Shown here: one piece after another, positions 29,014 through 38,259 of the stretch
Position numbering within the stretch: position 1 is the stretch's first letter
How the letters are laid out: the number at the start of each line of letters is the position of its first letter
Assembly (NCBI RefSeq): GCF_002104475.1
Contig: NZ_NBOF01000002.1
Coordinates: 1,024,555-1,088,554, forward strand
Direction: 5' to 3'
Length of the DNA: 64,000 nt
Origin: Cognaticolwellia mytili
GTDB taxonomy: Bacteria; Pseudomonadota; Gammaproteobacteria; Enterobacterales; Alteromonadaceae
Translations under genes and position numbers: made by a program
Notes under the pieces: generated by a model
Told to the model about the DNA's origin: nothing
What the model saw: the letters and a program-made list of their open reading frames with translations, nothing else
Databases searched by the model: none

Positions 29014-29232
29014 AACTCTGGATAATGAGTGATTGATACTCAAGTAAATCAAAAGCTTAGATGGCAAAGTAAATGCTATAGCAAGGTGAACATCACTAAT
29101 AGACACCATCAATGCTTCATTTGATGCCAGTTTCAAGGCAAAACGCTTATGAATAGCACGCTATTTATCGACGTTTTAACGTAGCAAATGGATTAAAAGG
29201 GAGGATTGAGCAAGTGCTGCTTATCCAGAGTT
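29014..29232. mobile_element. MITE-like element with perfect 12-bp terminal inverted repeats
   Basis: AACTCTGGATAA (29014-29025) and TTATCCAGAGTT (29221-29232) are perfect inverted repeats bounding 219 bp of non-coding DNA. The interior shares ordered blocks with a diverged copy at about 430-575. No transposase is encoded. No clear target-site duplication is visible (CCTA on the left, CAGA on the right). The right terminal repeat supplies the stop codon of the formyltransferase-like gene. Size and structure fit a non-autonomous element. Confidence 0.6.
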
Positions 29233-30045
29233 CAGATTACTTATGCTATTTTGCGATATTAGGGTGTTGAGTAAGCTTATGATTTCATGTGATTGATACA
29301 AATCGCCATATCGCGTCACAAAATCAGTAACTTGTTCAGCGTTCGGAAATGAATAATAATGACCACCTTGACTTTGTTCGGTCGCATCTAAAATACAACC
29401 ATCACTTAAATTATTTATCGCTTGCTCGATGAGCCGACAGCCGCCAACATATAAAGAAAGTACATGCCATAAATAAGACTTTTCCGACTGCACGTTGATA
29501 GTAGCAGTAGCAATAACGCCGCCCGTATCTATTGTGCTATCAGTAATAGTATGTAATGTTGCGGTCAATTTTTTCTCATCATTCAACAGCGCCCAAAATG
29601 TAGCCATAACACCACGATAAGCCGGCAATGCTCCAGAATGCAAATTGATAACACCATGCTTAACCAAGTCAATGATCGGTTTTTTTAGTATCACGCCATA
29701 ACGAATTGAAATAATAACATCAGGTGACGATGAACGAATTTTATCAACACCTACCGGGCTATTTATATCATTAAGAACTTCAATAGCGAGGTTATGCTCA
29801 GTCGCTATTTCTGAAAAGTTTTTAAAGCCACCATCACCGCTATTTTTTGACTTTTCACTGAGCATTTGAAAAACGCTTTGTTGCTCAAATATAGCCAAAT
29901 GTTGTAAAACTTCTGAACGAATAGCGCTTCCTCCCACTTTACTTGATAAGAACACCGAAACTTTATGTAAGCTTAGTGTTGGCAGCAATAAATTTAGCGC
30001 CAAGTTACTAGCAATATCATTATTTAGCAGTAGAACAATATTCAC
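29221..30045 (-). CDS. Formyltransferase family protein (methionyl-tRNA formyltransferase-like domain)
   Basis: This 274-residue protein has the formyl_transf_N fold, with the core motif NLHSGALPAYRGVMATFWALL and the acidic motif DSTIDTGGVIATA. These correspond to the N-H-D catalytic set of formyltransferases, although Asn-x-His appears here as N-L-H. It lacks the C-terminal domain of Fmt, so it is not the housekeeping enzyme. Relatives formylate sugar nucleotides or amino groups. The last three codons plus the stop (N-S-G-stop) fall inside the terminal repeat of the adjoining MITE-like element, so the natural C-terminus may have been altered. Downstream partners of a sugar pathway are absent. 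Confidence 0.8.
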   Translation of the reverse strand: MNIVLLLNNDIASNLALNLLLPTLSLHKVSVFLSSKVGGSAIRSEVLQHLAIFEQQSVFQMLSEKSKNSGDGGFKNFSEIATEHNLAIEVLNDINSPVGVDKIRSSSPDVIISIRYGVILKKPIIDLVKHGVINLHSGALPAYRGVMATFWALLNDEKKLTATLHTITDSTIDTGGVIATATINVQSEKSYLWHVLSLYVGGCRLIEQAINNLSDGCILDATEQSQGGHYYSFPNAEQVTDFVTRYGDLYQSHEIISLLNTLISQNSISNLNSG

Positions 30046-30073
30046 ACTAATTTATTCCTGTTTATATTCTTTT

Positions 30074-30484
30074 TTACTTCAACCGACTCGGCTCAAACGT
30101 TGAATAACGTGGTAAATCAGCATTCAAGTTTTCCCAATTCGCTTTCGAGTCGACAAAATTATGCGACATCGGACGTTCGATTAAGTCAGAGTCAAAAATA
30201 CCTAAACGCACTCTTACCCGTGATTTATCTTGTGCATTACTACTATAAACAGGGCTGCCACAGTTTTTACAAAAATGTCGAGTTCTGCCCGGCTTAAACG
30301 AAAAAGTGCTTAATAGCCCTTTGCCTTTTTCAACAACAAAATCTTCGCTATTAACAAAGCCATTAGTAGCATACGCCGTACCTGAATTTTTTCGGCAAAG
30401 TGAACAATGGCAATGAATAATATCGCTTATTTCCCCCTTAACCTGAATAACTACGCCGCCACACAAACACTTTCCTGAATACAT
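30074..30484 (-). CDS. GFA family protein (glutathione-dependent formaldehyde-activating-like, DUF636)
   Basis: Starting at 30484 (MYSGKCLCGGVVIQV), the protein has 136 residues and the zinc-binding cysteines of the family: CLCGG, HCHCSLCRKNSG and HFCKNCGSPVY. The family includes the Gfa enzyme that condenses formaldehyde with glutathione, but most members, including single-domain ones like this, have no proven activity. An alternative ATG 18 bp upstream is possible. It lies 28 bp upstream of the formyltransferase-like gene and 27 bp downstream of the GNAT gene, so the three may be co-transcribed. Confidence 0.88.
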   Translation of the reverse strand: MYSGKCLCGGVVIQVKGEISDIIHCHCSLCRKNSGTAYATNGFVNSEDFVVEKGKGLLSTFSFKPGRTRHFCKNCGSPVYSSNAQDKSRVRVRLGIFDSDLIERPMSHNFVDSKANWENLNADLPRYSTFEPSRLK

Positions 30485-30511
30485 TTTATCTCGTCCATTC
30501 ATAATAATTTA

Positions 30512-30928
30512 TTAAGTTAGCTGCTTAACCATATAATACTTACAGCCTGTTTTCGGATAGCCTTGCTGTGTCCACTGTACTTGATAGCCATGTTTTTGAT
30601 AAAACGGCATAGCTTGAAAATTTAACGTATCTAACAAGGCTTTATTGCAACCTCGAGCTTGCGCCGCCAATTCTATTTTACCGAGTAGTTGGCTACCCAC
30701 TTTTTGACCTCTTAAGGTTTCAGAAACCCACAAAGTGTTTATCATCAGCCAATCACCAAAAGTGCGCCCTGCAGCGCCGGCAATAATCTCACCATTTTCA
30801 TCACTTAACTTCACTGCAATGGCTTTACGTTCGCTGACTTCCCAACGAGCCCAATTGAACTCAGCAATTTTTTCATCTAAAAATGAGACAAGTTCAGCAC
30901 TTGGTTCGTCTATAATTTCAATATTCAT
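30512..30928 (-). CDS. GNAT family N-acetyltransferase
   Basis: This 138-residue protein has the GNAT fold. The acetyl-CoA-binding motif A is visible as LWVSETLRGQKVGSQLLGKIE (Arg/Gln-x-x-Gly-x-Gly/Ala type), followed by ARGCNKALLDTLNFQAMPFYQKHGYQV, the standard motif B. The substrate could be an amine, amino acid or antibiotic and cannot be told from sequence. It lies between the YbgA-like gene (49 bp upstream) and the GFA gene on the same strand. Confidence 0.88.
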   Translation of the reverse strand: MNIEIIDEPSAELVSFLDEKIAEFNWARWEVSERKAIAVKLSDENGEIIAGAAGRTFGDWLMINTLWVSETLRGQKVGSQLLGKIELAAQARGCNKALLDTLNFQAMPFYQKHGYQVQWTQQGYPKTGCKYYMVKQLT

Positions 30929-30977
30929 CTTGGTAAATTTTTTCTCTACGATTAATTTTTTATTGCCAATAAACCAC

Positions 30978-31952
30978 TTATAAACTATTCAATAACATCA
31001 ACTCTTTTGGGTGAGGTTTCATATAGTAAGAATCCATAATGTACTCATTCGGGAAACGTCGAAAATGATGGCGTAATAACGTTATAGGAACAATAAGTGG
31101 CAGTAAGCCATCACTATATTGAGTAATAATCTCAACCAACTCAGCTTTATCATCGGCACTAATAAAGTTTTTTAGATAGCCTTGCAAGTGTTGAAGTGTA
31201 TTAACGTGATTTTTTCGGCTCGCTCTAGTTTTTAACATTACCATCATTGCGCTTAGGTAATGCTCTAATACTTCATCGCTCTCTAATTTGTGCGCATCGG
31301 CAAGCCAACGCCCAAGCTCTTTTGCTAAATTTTGGTTATGGCTCATGTAGATGTATTTATGCTGTGCATGAAATTGCGTTAACGCTTGCATTGAAAAAGG
31401 CTGAGCAACCATTTTTTGCCAACGTGCATAGATAAACACCCGTTGAATAAAGTTTTCCCGTAATACCGCATCACCCAGTCGCCCTTCTTCCTCAACAGGT
31501 AAATTTGGGAATTTGTCCATCAATGTTTGTGCATAAATACCAACTCCAATGCGGTCAGGCATATTACCTTTGTATAAGCGTACACGTTCCATGCCGCAGC
31601 TTGGCGAGTCTTTTTTCAGAATATAGCCACTAAGATTTTTCTGCCATTGAAATTGTTGCTTAGCACTGTTTTTAAGCTGTTGGGTTACATCTAAGTCAGC
31701 TGTTTTTGAGCCTACACAATGCACTTTTTCACCTATCAAAACCAAACGAATAGCTTCGCGAGGTATACCCAAACCAATATCAACTTCGGGGCAGAAAGGC
31801 ACAAAATCAAAGTATTCACTTAAGGTATTATTGATATAAGAATTTTGCTTGTGACCAGAATCAAATCGAACTTTATGACCAAGTAAACAACTGCTAATAC
31901 CAATGGATATTTTATGCTCGGCACCTAGCTTTTCTATTTTTAGATTATCCAT
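30978..31952 (-). CDS. DUF523 plus DUF1722 protein (YbgA-like)
   Basis: The start at 31952 (MDNLKIEKLGAEHKISIGIS), with AAGGA upstream, is preferred over 32003, which adds an atypical leader. The 324-residue protein has an N-terminal DUF523 domain (SSCLLGHKVRFDSGHKQN...PFCPEVDIGLGIPRE, and KKDSPSCGMERVR) and a C-terminal DUF1722/YbgA domain (QFHAQHKYIYMSHNQ). The two conserved Cys-containing motifs suggest metal or Fe-S binding or thiol chemistry. The function is not settled; homologues often adjoin photolyase genes, but none is here. Confidence 0.88.
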   Translation of the reverse strand: MDNLKIEKLGAEHKISIGISSCLLGHKVRFDSGHKQNSYINNTLSEYFDFVPFCPEVDIGLGIPREAIRLVLIGEKVHCVGSKTADLDVTQQLKNSAKQQFQWQKNLSGYILKKDSPSCGMERVRLYKGNMPDRIGVGIYAQTLMDKFPNLPVEEEGRLGDAVLRENFIQRVFIYARWQKMVAQPFSMQALTQFHAQHKYIYMSHNQNLAKELGRWLADAHKLESDEVLEHYLSAMMVMLKTRASRKNHVNTLQHLQGYLKNFISADDKAELVEIITQYSDGLLPLIVPITLLRHHFRRFPNEYIMDSYYMKPHPKELMLLNSL

Positions 31953-32072
31953 AAGAAAGTGATCCTTTAGGTTAAAATTAGTCGAGTAATGCCAAATCAG
32001 CACTATGCTTCAAGTTAACTCCAGTATAACGACATTTACTATTAAGGCATTAATTTTCATACTATTAAAAAT

Positions 32073-32100
32073 AAAAAACCCGGAATAAATCCGGGTTTTT
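32073..32100 (-). terminator. Intrinsic terminator after the PD40-amidohydrolase gene
   Basis: AAAAACCCGG and CCGGGTTTTT form a perfect stem around an AATAAAT loop. It begins 24 bp past the minus-strand stop at 32124, and A/T tails occur on both sides. Confidence 0.85.
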
Positions 32101-32123
32101 AAAGTCGTTATGAAACTAGTTAT

Positions 32124-35100
32124 CTATTTTTCAAAATAGAATTTTTCACGCTTATTATCGTAGTTACCTACTTCATTCATGCTGCTTGCATCATACAAAC
32201 GACCATTTATCATAGTGTAAATCACGCGGTCTGATAAACGAATGTCTTGGCTAACATCGCCATCTATCACTAAAATATCAGCAAGTTTACCGGCTTTTAA
32301 TGAGCCTAATTGGCTATCTAAACCTAAAGTTTTTGCTGACGACATAGTAGCTGTGCGAATAGCATTAAGTGGTGTCATACCACCTTGTGCCATCATCCAC
32401 ATTTCCCAATGCATGGCTAAACCTTCACGCTGACCATGACCACCAGAATTAACTTCAACGCCTAAGTCTTGTAACTCTTTAGCCACTTTAGCAACATTAA
32501 TATGATTGTAATGGTGATGTGGTGCTTTCGGACGACGCATTGAACGCGGGTCTAAAAACTCACTTGGTACATATTGACTTAAACGTGGGTGCTTCCAAAC
32601 ATCGGTTGTATCGTACCAAAAATGTTCACCTGAAATTCCGCCATATGCTACGCCCATTGTCGGCGTGTAAGCCATTTCAGATTGTGACCATAACTGCTTA
32701 ATATCATCATATATTTTCGCGGTCGAAATTGAATGCTCTAGCGTGGTATGTCCGTCAACAATCATCGACAGATTATGTTGTAATAATGAACCACCTTCAG
32801 GTACTACTAAAATTTCAGCTTCGCGGGCTGCTTGGATCATTTGTTGACGTTGATTACGACGCGGTTGGTTATAACTTTTAACGCTAAAAACACCGGCTTT
32901 TTTCAAACGTTCAACATGAAACTTGGCATCATCTAAGCTATCAACATGCGAGGTATAACCTGCAGCTGTCGCGCCGTATAAAATACTACCGGTAGAAAAT
33001 AAGCGTGGGCCAACAATATCACCGGCTTTTTGCATTTCACTGGCAGCAAAAAACTCAGTGGTATCATTTGAAGGATCATGAACCGTTGTTACACCTAGTG
33101 CTAAACCGGCATAGTTCTTCCAGTTTTGCTGAGGAATAATTTCATTACTCCCTTGTGGACCATGGGCATGCGCGTCAATGAGTCCTGGCATAATCGACTT
33201 ACCAGTAACATCAATAACTTTCGCATCGGCTGGCACATCAACATCACCTTGTTTGCCAACAGCAACAATTTTATTGCCTTCAACCACCACAACACCATTT
33301 TCAATAACTTGCTGACCTTCCATTGTGATCACTTTACCGCCAACAAAGGCGATACGACCTGATGGTTTATCCGCTTTTTCTTTAAAGCCTAAGTAGGTTT
33401 TTAATGGCTTTGGCTGCTGATCTTTTTTTGCATCATCATTTTCATCAACCTTAACGTCAGCTATTTCAAACAAGCCACTGACACTTGCTTGATATAAGTC
33501 AGGACCTAAGCTCCAATAAAGTTCATTTGATTTACCGTTCCAGTTAATGCTTTCACCTGCACGTGCAGATAATTTTTTAACCGGTAAATTAGAGGCTTTA
33601 GGACCAATATCGATCACTTGTCCACGTTCAACAAATGGTGTTACGAACACTTTAAAACGTTCAGCAAAAGCTAGGTATTTGCCATCAGGAGATACTTTAT
33701 ATTCAGTGGCAAACTTGCCTTGGTATATAGCCTGTTCTTTTTCAGCAGTTGCTGAAGAGCTCAAACTAACTTTTACCAATTGCGGTATTTTACCGTCGCG
33801 CAAAACATAAATGCGGTCATTATGAGCGCCAAAATGAGGTAATAAACCAGATTCAGTGACTAATGTCGGTGAACCGCCTTTTTTGGTATTAACAGTATAA
33901 ACACCTGGGTTTAATCCCCAAGTTGGGTCAGTAATATAACCGCCTTGCACTTTGCGGAAAACTACCGTTTTACCATCTGGAGAAAAACTTGGTTCAATAT
34001 ATTTTCCAGGCTCTTTTGTTAACGAACGGCTTTTACCACCACGGGAAGAAACTAAGCGAATTTCGCCTAATTTATTATCATCCCAAGTACTATAAACTAC
34101 ATATTTTCCATCACGAGAAAAGCTCGGGTTTAATTCAAAGTGAGATTTTTGTTTGGTTAAACGCTTTGCCTTACCTTTAACTTTTCCATCAGCAATAGTG
34201 CGTACATAAATGTGCCCCATTGACTCATAAACCACCTTACGACCATCAGGTGAAATTTCAACATCACGCAACATTTTCACATCGAAATTATCCTGGTCGA
34301 TATCTTGTTGAAAACGTAACGCTGTTTGAATTTTCTTTTCAGTTTTAACGTGGAAAGGAATAACCGTTGTTTTTTTACTCTCAATATCTAACTTGTTAAT
34401 TTCACCGCCTGACCAGAACACCATACCTTCACTGTTTGGTAGCCAAGCCATGTTAGGGTAAACGCCATGAATCGCCCAAGTTTCTTGCATATCACGGTCT
34501 AAGTCTGAATAAATTAGGCTTTCTTCACCACTTTTTAAGTCATACAAGTACAAGTTTGACTGGAAATCATCACGACTAATATAGGCAAGGAACTTGCCAT
34601 CTGGTGAAGGTACTGGGCGAATAGCGCCACCTTTACCCGAAATAACCACTTTGATTTCACCAGTAGCTAAATCAAGACGCTTAATTTTGTAAATGCCTTT
34701 TTCAGAATCTTTACTGTAGTGAAAGGTTTTACCTGGCGTAGCATCTTGAGAGAAATAAACATACTTGCCGTCATGTGAAAAAGCTGGCTCACCTAAATCT
34801 TTTTGTTCATTTGGACGTTTGGTTAACATGACGCCATTACCACCGGTTTTGTGGTACATCCAAACTTCACCTGCCCCCAAAGAGCGAGAACCAGTAAAGT
34901 GTTTACGGCCAACAAGGTAATTTCCATCTGGTGACCAAGCAGGACTATTTAACAAGCGAAATGTTTCTGAACTTACCGCTTTACCTGAACTACCGTCTGC
35001 TTTCATTATCCAAAGGTTGTCACCACCATCTTCATCCGAAGTAAACGCAATGTGCTGACCGTCAGGACTAAAGCGTGGTTGCATTTGCCATGCAATATCC

Positions 35101-35396
35101 GTCATTAACGCGGTTGCTTCACCACCTTCAATCGGCAAAGTATAAATATCACCTAGTAAATCAAAAACTAAGGTTTCACCATCAGGACTAATGTCCACGT
35201 TCATCCAAGTACCTTGGCGAACATCAATTTTTGCCGTAGTAAATTCGCCCTGAGGGTTGTTCACAGACCACTTTTCAGCTTTTGCTTTTTCTGCAGCTTT
35301 AGCAATATTATCTTCAGCAAAGGCATGCTGCCCAGTACCTAAAATTAGCGCAACGCTGAATGCTACCGAAGAAATTCGGGAAGTAAATTTAGACAT
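32124..35396 (-). CDS. Exported PD40 beta-propeller and amidohydrolase fusion protein
   Basis: This 1090-residue protein has a signal peptide (cleavage after GQHAFA). About 650 residues of beta-propeller repeats follow with the PD40/TolB signature S-P-D-G-x-x-(L/I/V) many times (ISPDGETLVF, FSPDGQHIAF, SPDGNYLVG, SPDGKFLAY). The C-terminal amidohydrolase domain begins near residue 685; its metal site is HAH in PGLIDAHAHG (about 738), with further metal-ligand His in TTLEHS. Family members are periplasmic or secreted and are annotated as Tricorn-like or imidazolonepropionase-like hydrolases. The substrate is unknown. It is monocistronic, with a strong terminator. Confidence 0.88.
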   Translation of the reverse strand: MSKFTSRISSVAFSVALILGTGQHAFAEDNIAKAAEKAKAEKWSVNNPQGEFTTAKIDVRQGTWMNVDISPDGETLVFDLLGDIYTLPIEGGEATALMTDIAWQMQPRFSPDGQHIAFTSDEDGGDNLWIMKADGSSGKAVSSETFRLLNSPAWSPDGNYLVGRKHFTGSRSLGAGEVWMYHKTGGNGVMLTKRPNEQKDLGEPAFSHDGKYVYFSQDATPGKTFHYSKDSEKGIYKIKRLDLATGEIKVVISGKGGAIRPVPSPDGKFLAYISRDDFQSNLYLYDLKSGEESLIYSDLDRDMQETWAIHGVYPNMAWLPNSEGMVFWSGGEINKLDIESKKTTVIPFHVKTEKKIQTALRFQQDIDQDNFDVKMLRDVEISPDGRKVVYESMGHIYVRTIADGKVKGKAKRLTKQKSHFELNPSFSRDGKYVVYSTWDDNKLGEIRLVSSRGGKSRSLTKEPGKYIEPSFSPDGKTVVFRKVQGGYITDPTWGLNPGVYTVNTKKGGSPTLVTESGLLPHFGAHNDRIYVLRDGKIPQLVKVSLSSSATAEKEQAIYQGKFATEYKVSPDGKYLAFAERFKVFVTPFVERGQVIDIGPKASNLPVKKLSARAGESINWNGKSNELYWSLGPDLYQASVSGLFEIADVKVDENDDAKKDQQPKPLKTYLGFKEKADKPSGRIAFVGGKVITMEGQQVIENGVVVVEGNKIVAVGKQGDVDVPADAKVIDVTGKSIMPGLIDAHAHGPQGSNEIIPQQNWKNYAGLALGVTTVHDPSNDTTEFFAASEMQKAGDIVGPRLFSTGSILYGATAAGYTSHVDSLDDAKFHVERLKKAGVFSVKSYNQPRRNQRQQMIQAAREAEILVVPEGGSLLQHNLSMIVDGHTTLEHSISTAKIYDDIKQLWSQSEMAYTPTMGVAYGGISGEHFWYDTTDVWKHPRLSQYVPSEFLDPRSMRRPKAPHHHYNHINVAKVAKELQDLGVEVNSGGHGQREGLAMHWEMWMMAQGGMTPLNAIRTATMSSAKTLGLDSQLGSLKAGKLADILVIDGDVSQDIRLSDRVIYTMINGRLYDASSMNEVGNYDNKREKFYFEK

Positions 35397-35629
35397 TATT
35401 TATTAACCTAATTTGATATAAAAATTATTGTTATCTGTCTACTAAAACACATCAGCAATGAAAATTTAAGCTTAATGCGACAAATAGTCGCTAATTACCG
35501 TTCAGCGCCAAATGTTAATCATCTGTAAATATAACTTTTTGATAATAAAAAGTGCGTGAAAACATAGACAATGTCCAATTTTTAAGTATGGTAGAAAGAC
35601 AATTAAAATAAAAACATGGATGGATTTTT

Positions 35630-35917
35630 ATGGAAAGATTAGCAGAAGCACAGGCGAGTTTAGTCGCCATTTACTCACTTTATAACGCTGCCAGTGAAAA
35701 GAAATTGCCCGCGATCGACGCAAATAATAGCGATACATTAAAAGCATTATTAGAAGTAATTCAGAACCGTGAAGCAATCGCCTACGTCCAAAAAGCTAAA
35801 AAAAGCATTCCAAGTGAAGTTGGTGAACTTAAACGACTACTCGCCGATGTTATGTTGCTGCTAGATGGCGTTGATATCAAAGCCATCAAAGCTCAAAACA
35901 AAGTCTCAACGAGCTAG
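35630..35917 (+). CDS. Small hypothetical protein, helical
   Basis: This 95-residue protein has no signal peptide. It is acidic to neutral, predicted almost wholly helical from its Leu/Ala/Glu/Lys pattern (ERLAEAQASLVAIYSLYNAA; VGELKRLLADVMLLLDGVDI). I do not recognise the family. The ATG at 35630 is preceded by a GGATGGATTTTT leader rather than a strong binding site. It is divergent from the PD40-amidohydrolase gene and convergent with ubiX. Codon use looks native. Confidence 0.6.
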   Translation: MERLAEAQASLVAIYSLYNAASEKKLPAIDANNSDTLKALLEVIQNREAIAYVQKAKKSIPSEVGELKRLLADVMLLLDGVDIKAIKAQNKVSTS

Positions 35918-35968
35918 CTTTTACTCCTGAACTCTGAAAGTCAGACCATATTGCAGCTTGCGTTTAGG

Positions 35969-36646
35969 TTATTGCGTTTGATAACCCCAACGCGGCATAA
36001 TGCTTTGTTCAATATTAAGGTGATCTAACAAGCGCCCAACCATAAAATCGATCAAATCATTAATCGATTGTGGCTGATGATAAAATCCTGGTGCCGCCGG
36101 CATAATAGTCACGCCGATTTGTGAAAGCGACAACATATTCTTCAAATGAATGGTTGAAAATGGTGTCTCACGTGGCACCAATATCAATTGCCCACGTTCT
36201 TTAATCACCACATCGGCAGCACGTTCAATTAAATTATCACTCATGCCTTGGCTAATAGCCGCCAATGTTCCTGTTGAGCAAGGGCAAACCACCATAGTTT
36301 TTGGCGCAGCCGAACCCGATGCAACCGGTGAAAACCACTGTTCTTTACCAAAAACAATAATTTGCTCAGGTTTAGCAGTAAATTTTTCCGTTAAAAACTC
36401 ACTTGCTGCACTGGGTGAACTCGGCAATTTCAACCCAACTTCTGTATCAAAAACAACACGAGCAGCACTAGAGCACAAAACAAATACTTGATAGTTAGCG
36501 GCAACTAAACACTCTAACAAACGTAAAGCGTAAGCCGAACCTGAAGCGCCAGTGATCGCCAAAGTTATTTTCTTAGTAAAGTTAACACTGTTCTCAATAT
36601 TATTTTGCTCTACCGAAATTACTGAATTGTTTTGTTGCTGCTGCAC
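35969..36646 (-). CDS. ubiX: Flavin prenyltransferase UbiX
   Basis: The enzyme joins dimethylallyl phosphate to FMN, making the prenylated flavin cofactor of the UbiD decarboxylase in ubiquinone synthesis. The 225-residue protein has the family blocks [48 protein letters not shown] and [17 protein letters not shown]. The N-terminal 24 residues are Gln/Asn-rich and outside the conserved domain; the true start may be further in, but no nearer ATG exists. It lies 36 bp downstream of mpl on the same strand, a gene pair common in gammaproteobacteria. Confidence 0.95.
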   Translation of the reverse strand: MQQQQNNSVISVEQNNIENSVNFTKKITLAITGASGSAYALRLLECLVAANYQVFVLCSSAARVVFDTEVGLKLPSSPSAASEFLTEKFTAKPEQIIVFGKEQWFSPVASGSAAPKTMVVCPCSTGTLAAISQGMSDNLIERAADVVIKERGQLILVPRETPFSTIHLKNMLSLSQIGVTIMPAAPGFYHQPQSINDLIDFMVGRLLDHLNIEQSIMPRWGYQTQ

Positions 36647-36682
36647 GTATTCGCCTTTATTTAATTAAACTGTTCTAATTCA

Positions 36683-38050
36683 TTATACATCAGCAAGCGC
36701 TGATAATAATTTTTCATGAATGCCGCCAAAACCACCGTTACTCATCACGACAATGGTATCGCCTGATTGGCTATTGGAAATAATACCGCTAACAAGCTTA
36801 TCTAAGCTTTGCTCAACAAAACAAGGCTGCGTGCAGTCATCAATTAATGCATCAACTGACCACTTCACCTGGTCGCCTTGGTAAACATAAACTACATCAG
36901 CATCGGTTAATGACTTTGCCAGCGTATCTTTATGTACGCCTGACTTCATGGTATTTGATCTCGGTTCAAGTACGGCAATAACGCGATTTTTACCAACATT
37001 AGCTCGCACACCCGCTAACGTTTTAGTAATAGCCGTTGGATGATGAGCAAAATCATCGAACACTCGTACGTTATTCACTTCGCCTCTTAATTCTAATCGA
37101 CGTTTGGTATTAATAAATTCAGCTAAGGCTTCAATAGCGACAGCTGTTGTAACGCCAGCGTGTCGAGCGGCAGCAATTGCCATCAAACCATTTTCAATAT
37201 TAAAGTCGCCAATTAAGTTCCACTTTACAGTACCCTGAATCACCCCCTTAAAACTAACAACATATTCACTGCCATCAGCAATACACTTTTCTGCATGCCA
37301 GCCTAAAGCTTTATCATTGTCATCAACGCTGAGTTCCGACGGTGTCCAACAGCCCATGCTAAGTGTTTCATTAATTGCCGCTTCATTTTTTGGCGACAGT
37401 ATTAAGCCATTATTAGGCACCATACGAATTAGGTGGTGAAATTGGCGCTGAATATCGCTGATATCGTCAAAAATATCGGCATGATCAAACTCCATATTGT
37501 TGATCAATAACGTATTTGGACGGTAGTGAACAAACTTAGATCGTTTATCAAAAAAAGCGGTATCGTACTCATCAGCTTCGATAACAAAAAACGGTGCAGA
37601 GCCTAAACGTGCAGAACAATCGAAATTTTGCGGTACACCACCAATCAAAAAACCTGGCTTCATACCGGCATATTCTAATATCCAGGTCAGCATTGAACTG
37701 GTAGTGGTTTTACCATGTGTGCCTGATACAGCTAGTACCCAACGGTCTTTTAATACATTTTCTAGCAGCCATTGTGGGCCTGAAGTGTACGCGATTTTTC
37801 GGTCAAGTACGTACTCAACCATAGGGTTACCACGTGCCATGGCATTACCGACAATGACTAAGTCTGGCTCATCATCCAAATGCTCAATTTTATAACCTTG
37901 CTTTAGTTCTATACCTAGCTGTTCTAACTGCGTGCTCATTGGTGGATAAACATTGGCATCACAACCGGAAACTCGAAAACCCATTTGCTTGGCGATGGCC
38001 GCGATTCCGCCCATAAAGGTGCCGCAAATGCCTAATATATGAAGATGCAT
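36683..38050 (-). CDS. mpl: UDP-N-acetylmuramate:L-alanyl-gamma-D-glutamyl-meso-diaminopimelate ligase
   Basis: Mpl attaches the recycled murein tripeptide to UDP-MurNAc, a peptidoglycan recycling step in the cytoplasm. This 455-residue Mur ligase begins MHLHILGICGTFMGGIAAIAK. The ATP-binding loop is SGTHGKTTTSSML (about 109-121), the Mg/carbamoyl-lysine region is EADEYDTAFFDKRSKFVHY, and the C-terminal domain has FDDFAHHPTAI. These match E. coli Mpl rather than MurC. It is upstream of ubiX, probably co-transcribed, and divergent from the MOSC-ferredoxin gene. Confidence 0.96.
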   Translation of the reverse strand: MHLHILGICGTFMGGIAAIAKQMGFRVSGCDANVYPPMSTQLEQLGIELKQGYKIEHLDDEPDLVIVGNAMARGNPMVEYVLDRKIAYTSGPQWLLENVLKDRWVLAVSGTHGKTTTSSMLTWILEYAGMKPGFLIGGVPQNFDCSARLGSAPFFVIEADEYDTAFFDKRSKFVHYRPNTLLINNMEFDHADIFDDISDIQRQFHHLIRMVPNNGLILSPKNEAAINETLSMGCWTPSELSVDDNDKALGWHAEKCIADGSEYVVSFKGVIQGTVKWNLIGDFNIENGLMAIAAARHAGVTTAVAIEALAEFINTKRRLELRGEVNNVRVFDDFAHHPTAITKTLAGVRANVGKNRVIAVLEPRSNTMKSGVHKDTLAKSLTDADVVYVYQGDQVKWSVDALIDDCTQPCFVEQSLDKLVSGIISNSQSGDTIVVMSNGGFGGIHEKLLSALADV

Positions 38051-38259
38051 AAAATCCTATTAATATAACTCTGTTGCTATGTACGCTAGCACAAGAAAAG
38101 GTTTAAATCAGAATGCGCTCAATATACCTTAATATAGCGAAAATACATATTGCAAAATCAATGCATTTTGCCCACTATCAATGCGACTAAGCATATAGCT
38201 CCCCCTCTTGAAGATGCTATTTCAAGTGGTTTAGCTATTCACAACATATAAGGGAATTC

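Noticed and set aside
28987..29220. Small RNA gene in the gap after the exported hydrolase
   Set aside because: The region is better explained by the inverted-repeat element; no T-tailed hairpin or promoter was clear.
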